Positions 8,432-15,700 of a DNA stretch of 64,000 bases are shown in pieces (the stretch's first letter is position 1; every line of letters starts with the position of its first letter). Both the position numbers and the translations under genes were made by a program. This DNA comes from Microbacterium sp. APC 3901 (GTDB lineage Bacteria; Actinomycetota; Actinomycetes; Actinomycetales; Microbacteriaceae), in NCBI RefSeq assembly GCF_030407765.1, contig NZ_JASDCU010000002.1, positions 62,001-126,000 of the forward strand. The letters are read 5' to 3'. The notes under the pieces were generated by a model, which was not told the origin of the DNA, searched no databases, and saw only the letters and a list, made by a program, of their open reading frames with translations.

Positions 8432-9389
8432 GGGAAACGATCTCCTTAGAGGGGGTGGTTGCGCCGACGACCGCAGCACCGAAGGCCGCGGCGGGAGAGC
8501 CGGCAGGGAGCAGTTCGATCCTGTCGTCCAGATGCAGTGAACGCATGAAGGGCGATGCCTCCGCGCCGGCCTGGAGCGCGCCACGGACGCCCGCGTGGAG
8601 CCGCTCCCCGAGCGAGGTGAGGCCGCCGCCGATGATCACACGTTCGACGTCTGCGGAGAGCACGAGGGCCCGCACAGCCGCGGCCGCACCGTGGAACAGG
8701 TCTGCGCGCAGCCCGACGGCGCGCTCGTCGCCCGCGTCAGCCGCGTCGAGGATGTCGCGGACCGGCAGAGCCCCCGGCCGATTCCAGGCACGGGCGAGCG
8801 CGCCACCGCCGCAGAAGGTCTCGATGCATCCGCGCTGCCCGCAGCCGCAGAGCCGACCGTTCGGGTCGACCGAGAGGTGACCGACCTCGCCGGCGGTTCC
8901 TCGCGCGCCACGCCAGATCGTGCCGTCGACGACGATGCCGGCAGCGACACCGGTGCCGAGATTGAGGTACGCCATGGAGCCGTCGATGCCGCGCAGCACA
9001 GCCGCGCCGAGCGCGGCCGCTTTCACGTCGTTCTCGACGCGCACGGGGACTCCCAGCTGTCCGCCGGCCAGACCGGCGAGATCCAGCGACTCGACGCCGA
9101 GGTTCACGGCGTGCAGGACTCGGCCGGTGTCCGCGTCGACGAGACCGGGGATGCCGACGCCCACCGACTCGACGGCAGAGCGGGCAAACCCTCCTTCGAA
9201 GGCGAGAGCGTCGACGGCATCGAGGATGCTGACCATGACCGCATCCTCGCCCCATCCGGTCGGACGGCGCAGCCGCGCCAGGATCTCTCCGTCGGGCGAC
9301 ACGGCCACAGCATCGATCTTGGTGCCGCCGACATCCAGGCCCACTCGAATGGGCCGACCGGACAGGCCGACGGTGATCGCATCCGTCAT
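8424..9389 (-). CDS. ROK-family sugar kinase (probable GlcNAc or glucose kinase)
   Basis: The 321-residue protein has the ROK ATP site DVGGTK near the N-terminus, the catalytic Asp in VENDVKAAALG, and the zinc motif CGCGQRGCIE, all intact, so it is a working kinase. It lacks a helix-turn-helix. Between a ROK repressor gene and nagB it most likely phosphorylates N-acetylglucosamine released inside the cell by the GH20 enzymes, giving the substrate of NagA. I chose ATG 9389 because GCAGGAG sits just upstream; a longer start at 9452 would overlap the repressor. Glucose or N-acetylmannosamine cannot be excluded. Confidence 0.9.
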   Translation of the reverse strand: MTDAITVGLSGRPIRVGLDVGGTKIDAVAVSPDGEILARLRRPTGWGEDAVMVSILDAVDALAFEGGFARSAVESVGVGIPGLVDADTGRVLHAVNLGVESLDLAGLAGGQLGVPVRVENDVKAAALGAAVLRGIDGSMAYLNLGTGVAAGIVVDGTIWRGARGTAGEVGHLSVDPNGRLCGCGQRGCIETFCGGGALARAWNRPGALPVRDILDAADAGDERAVGLRADLFHGAAAAVRALVLSADVERVIIGGGLTSLGERLHAGVRGALQAGAEASPFMRSLHLDDRIELLPAGSPAAAFGAAVVGATTPSKEIVSHG

Positions 9390-9441
9390 CGGATGGAGCT
9401 CCTGCTCGGCTTCAGGTCGCGGTCGCTTCCGCGAACGCGGC

Positions 9442-10629
9442 TCACGAGACACCCAGCTGGCTGGAGAGCACCATCACGGCGGCGCCGCGCAGGACGATGT
9501 CGTCCTGGTGGGTGCGCCGGATGAGCGCATCCTCGAAGACTCCCTCGAGCGTGCGCGCGTGCAGAGTCTCGACCGCAGCGTCGATCAGCACTCCGTCGAG
9601 CAGGTCCTCCGGGCCCGAGAGCACGACTTCGGACAGGTCCAGGGCCGCCACGATCGGGGCTATCGCGATGCCCATCCGTGTGCCGGCGTCGCGGAGGATC
9701 TCCTCGCGCGAGTCAGGAGCGGCCGCGATGGCTGGGCGCAGTCGCGTCTCGCTCAACCAGGCTTCGAGGCATCCGTCCTTGCCGCACGCGCATCGGGGCC
9801 CACCGTCTGTGCCCACCACGACGTGGCCGATCTCGCCCGCGGCGAAGCGGCTGCCGAGAAGCGGCTGGCTGCCCGTGATGACCCCTGCCCCGACTCCACG
9901 ACCGATCTTGATGAGCATGAAGTCGGCCTTCGCCTCGCCGAACGTGTATTCGGCGAGAACGGCGGCGTTGGCATCGTTGCGCACGAGGACCGGCAGATCG
10001 AGATCGATGCCGAGCTTCGCCTCGAGTGGCAAATTGCTCCACCCCAGGTTCGGCGAGCTGAGCACGACGCCGTCCGGACGCACGACGCCCGGGCTGCCGA
10101 TTCCGACACCGAGAATGGGCTGCGTGGCCGTCTCCGCGAGCGCGCGTGCCAGTTCGAGGGTGGCGGCGTACGCGGCATCGCCGTCTGCGCTCTCAGGTCG
10201 TGGCACTTCGCGGCGCTCGAGCACGTCGCCGTCGAGGCTGAGCAGAGCGCCCACGAACGCGTGGGGGCCCGACAGATCGAGCCCGATGATCTGATGACCG
10301 ACACGGTCGATGTCGATGAGGATCGGAGGCTTGCCCGGTCCGACCGTCTCACGCACTCCCATCTCGACGACGATGCCGTCGGCGATGAACTCGGCGACGA
10401 GGTCTGAGATCGTGACTCGCGTCAGGCCGGTCTCTCGCGAGAGGTCTGCCCGGCTCATCGCACCCGAGTGGTAGAGAGTCTGCAGAACGAGAGCGCGGTT
10501 GTGACCGCGGGCGTGCTCCGGGAGCACCTTCGAGCGAGAGCGCAGGTGGCGCCCCGGGCCGAAGGCGTGCGCGCTCGCGGCGACGTAATCTGGTGACGTC
10601 GAAGGACGCGATCCATCCGATACGGACAT
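9442..10629 (-). CDS. ROK-family (NagC/Mlc-like) transcriptional repressor
   Basis: The 395-residue protein has an N-terminal winged helix-turn-helix (about 38-90, VLQTLYHSGAMSRADLSRETGLTRVTISDLV). A ROK sugar-binding domain follows, with LGVGIGSPG, VRNDANAAVLAEYTFG and the zinc motif CACGKDGCLE. It probably senses an amino sugar or its phosphate and controls this island. A 25-bp inverted repeat at 10631-10655 touches its start codon, giving the simplest model of autorepression. The operator overlaps the likely ribosome-binding region, since the only AAGG lies in the operator about 13 bases before the ATG. Downstream is the ROK kinase. Confidence 0.93.
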   Translation of the reverse strand: MSVSDGSRPSTSPDYVAASAHAFGPGRHLRSRSKVLPEHARGHNRALVLQTLYHSGAMSRADLSRETGLTRVTISDLVAEFIADGIVVEMGVRETVGPGKPPILIDIDRVGHQIIGLDLSGPHAFVGALLSLDGDVLERREVPRPESADGDAAYAATLELARALAETATQPILGVGIGSPGVVRPDGVVLSSPNLGWSNLPLEAKLGIDLDLPVLVRNDANAAVLAEYTFGEAKADFMLIKIGRGVGAGVITGSQPLLGSRFAAGEIGHVVVGTDGGPRCACGKDGCLEAWLSETRLRPAIAAAPDSREEILRDAGTRMGIAIAPIVAALDLSEVVLSGPEDLLDGVLIDAAVETLHARTLEGVFEDALIRRTHQDDIVLRGAAVMVLSSQLGVS

Positions 10630-10630
10630 G

Positions 10631-10655
10631 TTTGTTAGTAGACCTTACGAACAAA
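10631..10655. promoter_or_regulatory. 25-bp ROK-type operator
   Basis: TTTGTTAGTA, five spacer bases (gacct) and TACGAACAAA form an inverted repeat with 9 of 10 matching arm positions. It lies one base upstream of the repressor start codon on the minus strand. AT-rich palindromes of this form are typical ROK-repressor sites, so autoregulation of the 9442-10629 gene is likely. Confidence 0.65.
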
Positions 10656-10708
10656 AATTTCGCAACCCCTGCCTCTGGTAGCACAGGGAGGGTTACGGAA
10701 ACGTTACA

Positions 10709-13700
10709 TTATGCCGAGAGTACCCCGTCGGCGGTGCCTTGAGTGCCGGACAAGCGCTCCACGAGGCCGGCCACGATCTGCTGCCTCGCGTCACGAGTGA
10801 GAGGCTTCCCCGGCACCCCAGGACGCCTCTGCGATGGCGTCGGACCGTCGAGAGGACGATACCGCACCCCCGTTTCGGCGAGGCGTCTGAGGTGGGTCGG
10901 GATTCTGCGGGCGAACCCCTCGTACGCGGGAGGTTCGCCGCCGTCCCACAGCCGCTCGGCGATCGCCGCGAGACGGGGAAACATCGCGAAATCGACACGG
11001 TCCCGCGTCGGGAGGTGCTCGGTCCACACGTTGGCCTGCCCGCCGGACGCGCCGTCCTCGATGCGCAGCGTATACGCCTGCTCGATCGGCAGCGGCGGCC
11101 CGACCCTGATGGGCTCCTCCCCCGACTCCGACTGCGGATAGTCGAGATACACCTCGAGGTCGGGACACGCGATCACGGGGATGCCGCGTCGCAGCGCCTC
11201 CCTCATGGCGACAGGGCCCCGCCACGCGAGGACCTCCACGCCGTCGGGGACGTCACCCTCGAGCACCTCGTCCCACGCGAGGGCGGTGCGTCCGCGGCTG
11301 CGGACGTGCGCCGCGAACTGCGCGGTGAACCACGGCTGCACGTCATGCGGAGTCGCCAGACCGAGCTCGCGCATCCGCTCGCGCGCAGCAGCGCTCTGCG
11401 CCCACTCGGTCACGGGGACCTCATCTCCGCCGATGCCGATCCAGGGAGAGTCGAAGAGGTCGCACAGCGCGTCGATCGCGGCTCGCCCGAAGGCGAGGGC
11501 GTCGTCCGTCGGAGCGAGAGTGCGCGGGTTCACGCCGAAGCGCGACCACGGCACCGCCACGGGCTCGCCGACGTCGGTGTTGCCGAGCTCGGGATACGCG
11601 GCGAGGCCCGCCTGGATGTGCCCCGGCAGCTCGACCTCGGGCACGACCGTCACGAATCTCTCGGTGGCGTAGGCGACCAGGCCGCGCAGCGCGGCATCGG
11701 TGTAGTACCCCTCGTGCAGCCCCGCCTCGACGGTGGCGCCCGGACCGTGGCCCAGCTGCGTCTCCTCGCGGCGAGCGCCCACCTGCGTCAGACGCGGGAA
11801 ACCGGGCACCTCGAACCGCCAGCCCTGGTCGTCGGTGAGGTGAAGGTGCAGGTGCGTGAGGTGATGGTCGGCCATCAGATCGACAAGACGCTCGAGGTCC
11901 TCGACGGGGCGGAAGTGCCGCGCGACGTCGAGCATCACCCCCCGCCAGGCGTAGGCCGGTGCGGACTCCCAGACGCCCGCGGGGATCCGCGCACGATCGT
12001 CGCCCGGTTCGCGCAGCTGCCGCAGCAGGGTGACACCGCGGAACACACCGGTCGGGGTGGCACCGGCGACCTCGATCCCGTGGGCGGCGACCGTGACGCG
12101 GAAGGCCTCGTCGCTCACGCGCTCTCGGGCGAACGGCTCGTCGGCGAGGGACTCGTCGACGAGAAGAGTGATCGCGGGGGTCGAATCCGGAGCCCCGTGA
12201 TGGCCGCCGAGCCGGGCCGCGCTCGGTGCGAGCGCGTCGGGGGCCGTGACCGGAGTGCGAGCCGTCCACTCGAAGGGGTCGGCGGCAGGGTCGATCACCG
12301 AGCGGATGTTCGGGACGGGCGCGCGATGGGCCGCAGGCGCCATCCTCAGAGCCCGGCCCGGCGTCGCGCCGCATGTGCGACCGGCCCGCACCACCGGCAC
12401 ACCGCCGACGATCACCTCGTCGATTCCGGTCGGCGCCCGGTGCGGTGCGTCGAAGGTCGCCCCCGCCGAGATGGTCTCGGGGTCGAACAGCACCAGATCG
12501 GCTGTCGCTCCCTCGCGGATCACGCCTCGGGGCGCGTCGCCCCGGTCGAGGCCCAGCCGCATCGCCGGCGTGCCGGACAGATGCCGCACGGCCTGTTCGA
12601 GCGAGAGGACACCGAGCTCGCGCACGTAGTGACCGAGATAGCGGGGGAAGGTTCCCCGGCCTCGCGGGTGCGGGCGGGCGCCGATCAGGATCCCGTCGCT
12701 GCCGCCGCAATGCCGCGGGTGCCGCATGATCGCGCGGACGTTGTCCTCGTCGCCGATGTGCATCAGGATGCCGGTCGCGCCGCCGTCTTCGAGGATCGTG
12801 TCCAGCACGACGTCGACGGCGCGTCTGCCCGACGAGGAGGCGATCTCCTCGACGGTGCGCCCGACGAGGTCTGCGAGGCCGGGCGCGGCGGTGCCGGAGA
12901 TCTGGATCGCCGACCAGTCCGCGCGCTCACCGTGGAATCCGTCGCAGCCGATCTCTTCGAGTTCGACGCGCACGGACTCGCGTCCTGCCTCGTCGAGGGC
13001 GGCGAGGGTGGTCAGCAGGTCTCCGCTCTCGGCGAGCCTGCTCGGCAGCAGTGCGGCCAGAGTCGTGGCGCCGGGAAGGTAGGGGTAGGTGTCGAGAGTG
13101 ACGTCGACGCCGTCGTCGAGTGCCTCGTCCACGAGCGCCAGCAACTCCGACGCGCGCCCGCGGTTCGGCGCGAAGTTCATCGTCGCGTGCGTCAGATGGA
13201 TCGGACACCCCGTACGGCGCCCGATGTCGAGCGCCTCACGATAGGCGTCGAGGGCTCCCCCGCCGTAGCTGCGGGTGTGCGGCGCCCAGTACCCACCGCG
13301 CTCGGCGACGACGCGGCAGAGCGCCTCCAGCTCGGCGGTGTCGGCGTACATGCCAGGGGTGTACGTCAGCCCGCTCGACATCCCGAACGCTCCCGCGTCG
13401 AGCGCCTCGCCGAGGATGCCGGACATCTCCGCGATCTCCTCACCGGTCGCCGCGCGGTTCTCGTGGCCAACCACCATCATCCGCAGGTTGCCCTGAGGCA
13501 CCAGGACGGCGGCGTTGGCCACCGACATCTCGTCGATCGCGGTGAGCAGGTCACCCATCGAGCGCCAGGGGGCAGTGGATGGCATGCCGTTCCAGCCGGC
13601 GATCTGAGCGGGGATCACCTGTGCTGCAGCATCGTCGAGCGGCGCGTAGCCGAGCCCGTCCTGGCCCAGCACCTCCGTCGTGACACCCTGCAGGATCTTG

Positions 13701-13963
13701 GCGTCGTGCCCGGCTCCCTGCAGCACCGCCAACTCGCTGTGCGCGTGCATGTCGATGAAGCCGGGAGACAGCACCTTCCCCGTGGCGACGATCTCGACCG
13801 CATCCCCGGGCAGCTCCAGAACGCGCTCGTCGCCCTCGCGGATCACCGCCACGATGCGCGATCCCTCGACGGCGACATCGGCGAGGAACCTCTCGGCGCC
13901 GGTGCCGTCGACCACGGTGGCACTGCGGTACACCCGCACCGGCTTCTCCGTGCTCAGAAGCAT
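10709..13963 (-). CDS. fusion: N-acyl-D-amino-acid deacylase + GH20 beta-hexosaminidase
   Basis: One uninterrupted frame of 1084 codons joins two enzymes. Residues 1 to about 520 are a D-aminoacylase-type amidohydrolase with HxH metal ligands in DMHAHSE (73-75), HLTHATMN, DTYPYLPG, and the family signature around SDG (Asp423) followed by HPRGRGTFPR. After a linker, residues from about 570 form a GH20 enzyme with RGVMLDVARHF, LHLHLTDDQGWR and the catalytic pair Asp847-Glu848 in GIGGDEV. The His of the usual HxGGDE is Gly here. There is no signal peptide, so it acts in the cytoplasm. ATG 13963 has GGAG upstream and overlaps the preceding PLP-enzyme gene by 10 bases. Together the halves could strip GlcNAc and the N-acyl group of D-amino acids from wall fragments; that pairing is my inference. 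Confidence 0.88.
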   Translation of the reverse strand: MLLSTEKPVRVYRSATVVDGTGAERFLADVAVEGSRIVAVIREGDERVLELPGDAVEIVATGKVLSPGFIDMHAHSELAVLQGAGHDAKILQGVTTEVLGQDGLGYAPLDDAAAQVIPAQIAGWNGMPSTAPWRSMGDLLTAIDEMSVANAAVLVPQGNLRMMVVGHENRAATGEEIAEMSGILGEALDAGAFGMSSGLTYTPGMYADTAELEALCRVVAERGGYWAPHTRSYGGGALDAYREALDIGRRTGCPIHLTHATMNFAPNRGRASELLALVDEALDDGVDVTLDTYPYLPGATTLAALLPSRLAESGDLLTTLAALDEAGRESVRVELEEIGCDGFHGERADWSAIQISGTAAPGLADLVGRTVEEIASSSGRRAVDVVLDTILEDGGATGILMHIGDEDNVRAIMRHPRHCGGSDGILIGARPHPRGRGTFPRYLGHYVRELGVLSLEQAVRHLSGTPAMRLGLDRGDAPRGVIREGATADLVLFDPETISAGATFDAPHRAPTGIDEVIVGGVPVVRAGRTCGATPGRALRMAPAAHRAPVPNIRSVIDPAADPFEWTARTPVTAPDALAPSAARLGGHHGAPDSTPAITLLVDESLADEPFARERVSDEAFRVTVAAHGIEVAGATPTGVFRGVTLLRQLREPGDDRARIPAGVWESAPAYAWRGVMLDVARHFRPVEDLERLVDLMADHHLTHLHLHLTDDQGWRFEVPGFPRLTQVGARREETQLGHGPGATVEAGLHEGYYTDAALRGLVAYATERFVTVVPEVELPGHIQAGLAAYPELGNTDVGEPVAVPWSRFGVNPRTLAPTDDALAFGRAAIDALCDLFDSPWIGIGGDEVPVTEWAQSAAARERMRELGLATPHDVQPWFTAQFAAHVRSRGRTALAWDEVLEGDVPDGVEVLAWRGPVAMREALRRGIPVIACPDLEVYLDYPQSESGEEPIRVGPPLPIEQAYTLRIEDGASGGQANVWTEHLPTRDRVDFAMFPRLAAIAERLWDGGEPPAYEGFARRIPTHLRRLAETGVRYRPLDGPTPSQRRPGVPGKPLTRDARQQIVAGLVERLSGTQGTADGVLSA

Positions 13964-15171
13964 GTCGCGACCGCTCCGATCACGCGCGGGTCCGCCGCAT
14001 CCGGGTCGTCGATCACCGCCACCACACGCCACTTGTCGAACGCCGTGCACGGGTGCGACAAGCCGAGGCGCACGACGTCGCCGACGGCGACACTCGCCCC
14101 CTCTGCGAGATCGAGGAACGCATGCTGGTCATTGAGGGCCGTGATCCTTCCGTCGACCGACTGAGGAACGGGCAGGTCGAGGTCGAACGGCACGTCGCGG
14201 CGCCCCGCATCCAGGAGTGCGAGCCCCTGCTCGGGGTGGGAGACGACGCGCGACCAGGCATGCATGGCAGATCGCAGAGGCGCCGTCGACGTCAGCGGGC
14301 CGAACGGCGACATGCGCGAATAGAAGCCGTCGTCGTGGATCTGGAACGCTCCTGATCGCAGCACGATGTCGGCGTCGTCGCGGTGCGGGGCCAGTATCGC
14401 CGCGGCCCGGTCGGGAAAGGCGCTGCCCCCGGCGCTGAGCACGGGGCGGACATCGGGTGGATATGCGAGGCGTCGATGCAGCTCGACCAGCGTCGACAGA
14501 TAGGCGTCGACCGCCGTGACGGAAGCGTCTTCCCGGTCGGGGCCGAACGGACCCTCATATCCCGCTACGCCGGCGAGCCGCAGACCGGGTGCCTCGAGGA
14601 TCGCCTGCGCGATGCGCTCGCCCTCCTCCACGCTGCGGGCTCCGGTGCGGCCGCCCCTGCCACCGAGCTCGACGAGCACCTCGAGCGCTCGGTCGGCTCC
14701 GCTGAGGGCGTCTGCGAGGATCTCGACGGTGCCGACGGAGTCCGCCCAGCACAGGATCCGGAGATCGCGATCCGCGCCCAGCAGTTCGCCCAGACGATGT
14801 GCGGCCGCGCCATCGGTGACCGAGTTCGCGATGAGCACCGTGGATGCTCCCGCCTCGACGGCGACCTCCGCCTGCCACGGCGTCGCGACCGAGATGCCCC
14901 ACGCCCCCGCGTCGAGAAGTCGCTGCCAGAGCGCCGGCGCCATCGTCGTCTTGCCGTGCGGCGCGAGGAGCACGCCCTGTTCGTCCGCCCACGCGAAGAC
15001 GGTCGACTCGTTGTGCGCGAGCGCGGCCTCATGCACCGTCAGCACCGGAGTCACGAGGTCGGAGAGGTGCAGACCCGCCCCGGCGACCTCCGAGAGCCGG
15101 AGCCCCGCGGATCGCGAAGGGAAACCCTTCGCCCAGGTGCCGAGAACAGGATCCGGGATTTGTAGAGGCAT
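13954..15171 (-). CDS. D-serine dehydratase / D-threonine aldolase-like PLP enzyme
   Basis: The 405-residue protein has the alanine-racemase-type barrel with the PLP lysine in APHGKTTM. Its C-terminal DSD-like domain ends in LSHPCTAFDKWRVV. The His-x-Cys of HPC matches the zinc pair of eukaryotic-type D-serine dehydratase, whereas D-threonine aldolases have His-x-Asp, so dehydration of a small D-amino acid is the better guess. It is the first gene of the minus-strand unit with the deacylase-GH20 fusion. It is divergent, by 25 bases, from ridA, whose product clears the enamine/imine made by such dehydratases. It appears leaderless (TAGCCT six bases before the ATG). Confidence 0.85.
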   Translation of the reverse strand: MPLQIPDPVLGTWAKGFPSRSAGLRLSEVAGAGLHLSDLVTPVLTVHEAALAHNESTVFAWADEQGVLLAPHGKTTMAPALWQRLLDAGAWGISVATPWQAEVAVEAGASTVLIANSVTDGAAAHRLGELLGADRDLRILCWADSVGTVEILADALSGADRALEVLVELGGRGGRTGARSVEEGERIAQAILEAPGLRLAGVAGYEGPFGPDREDASVTAVDAYLSTLVELHRRLAYPPDVRPVLSAGGSAFPDRAAAILAPHRDDADIVLRSGAFQIHDDGFYSRMSPFGPLTSTAPLRSAMHAWSRVVSHPEQGLALLDAGRRDVPFDLDLPVPQSVDGRITALNDQHAFLDLAEGASVAVGDVVRLGLSHPCTAFDKWRVVAVIDDPDAADPRVIGAVATCF

Positions 15172-15177
15172 CTAACA

Positions 15178-15190
15178 AGGCTACTAGGCT
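15178..15190. promoter_or_regulatory. overlapping divergent leaderless promoters
   Basis: On the minus strand TAGCCT (15183-15178) is followed by six bases and the ATG at 15171. On the plus strand TAGGCT (15185-15190) is followed by six bases and the ATG at 15197. The two -10 boxes are one base apart in a 25-bp intergenic gap, so both genes start leaderless and RNA polymerase cannot occupy both sites at once. Confidence 0.65.
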
Positions 15191-15196
15191 GGCCTC

Positions 15197-15604
15197 ATGA
15201 CCGCGAAGATCCGAGTGTCGACCGACGCCGCCCCCGCCCCCGCCCACACCTTCTCGCAGGGCATCCGCAAGGGTCCGATCGTGCAGGTCTCCGGCCAGGG
15301 CCCCGTCGATCCCCAGACGAACGAGTATCTCTTCCCGGGCGATGTCGCCGCGCAGACCACGCGCACCCTCGAGAACGTGAAGGCGATCGTGGAGGCCTCG
15401 GGCGCGACGTTCGACGACGTCGTGATGCTACGCGTGTACCTGACCAAGCGCGAGGACTTCGCGATCATGAACGACGCGTACGGCGCCTTCGTGACCGCGC
15501 ACACGACCAGCGGCATCCTGCCGTCGCGCACCACCGTCTTCACCGGCCTGCCGCGTGAGGAGATGCTCGTCGAGATCGACGGCCTCGCGGTCGTCATCGA
15601 CTGA
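15197..15604 (+). CDS. ridA: RidA family reactive-imine deaminase
   Basis: RidA hydrolyses 2-aminoacrylate-type enamines and imines released by PLP-dependent serine/threonine dehydratases. The 135-residue protein matches family length. It keeps Arg111 in LPSRTTVFTGLP (binds the carboxylate) and Glu126 in EMLVEIDG. Being paired head-to-head with a D-serine-dehydratase-like gene makes the chemistry coherent: one makes the reactive product and the other removes it. It is leaderless with TAGGCT at 15185-15190. Confidence 0.93.
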   Translation: MTAKIRVSTDAAPAPAHTFSQGIRKGPIVQVSGQGPVDPQTNEYLFPGDVAAQTTRTLENVKAIVEASGATFDDVVMLRVYLTKREDFAIMNDAYGAFVTAHTTSGILPSRTTVFTGLPREEMLVEIDGLAVVID

Positions 15605-15650
15605 CACGAGCGCGGTCTCCACAGGTCCACGGACCGTTGCCTCCCCGTTA

Positions 15651-15664
15651 TACGCGATCGCGTA
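15651..15664. promoter_or_regulatory. 14-bp palindrome upstream of the L,D-transpeptidase gene
   Basis: TACGCGATCGCGTA is a perfect palindrome about 37 bp before the start codon and directly abuts a possible -10, TAGCAT (15663-15668). It may be an operator; no regulator can be named. Confidence 0.35.
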
Positions 15665-15700
15665 GCATATCGGTAAGGACACGCGAGAAACCGGGGGGTG

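Noticed and set aside
10739-14164. Very long plus-strand open frame opposite the deacylase-GH20 fusion
   Set aside because: It is a mirror of codon bias in high-GC DNA: Arg/Gly/His-rich, no family motif, no ribosome site, and the opposite strand carries clear catalytic motifs.
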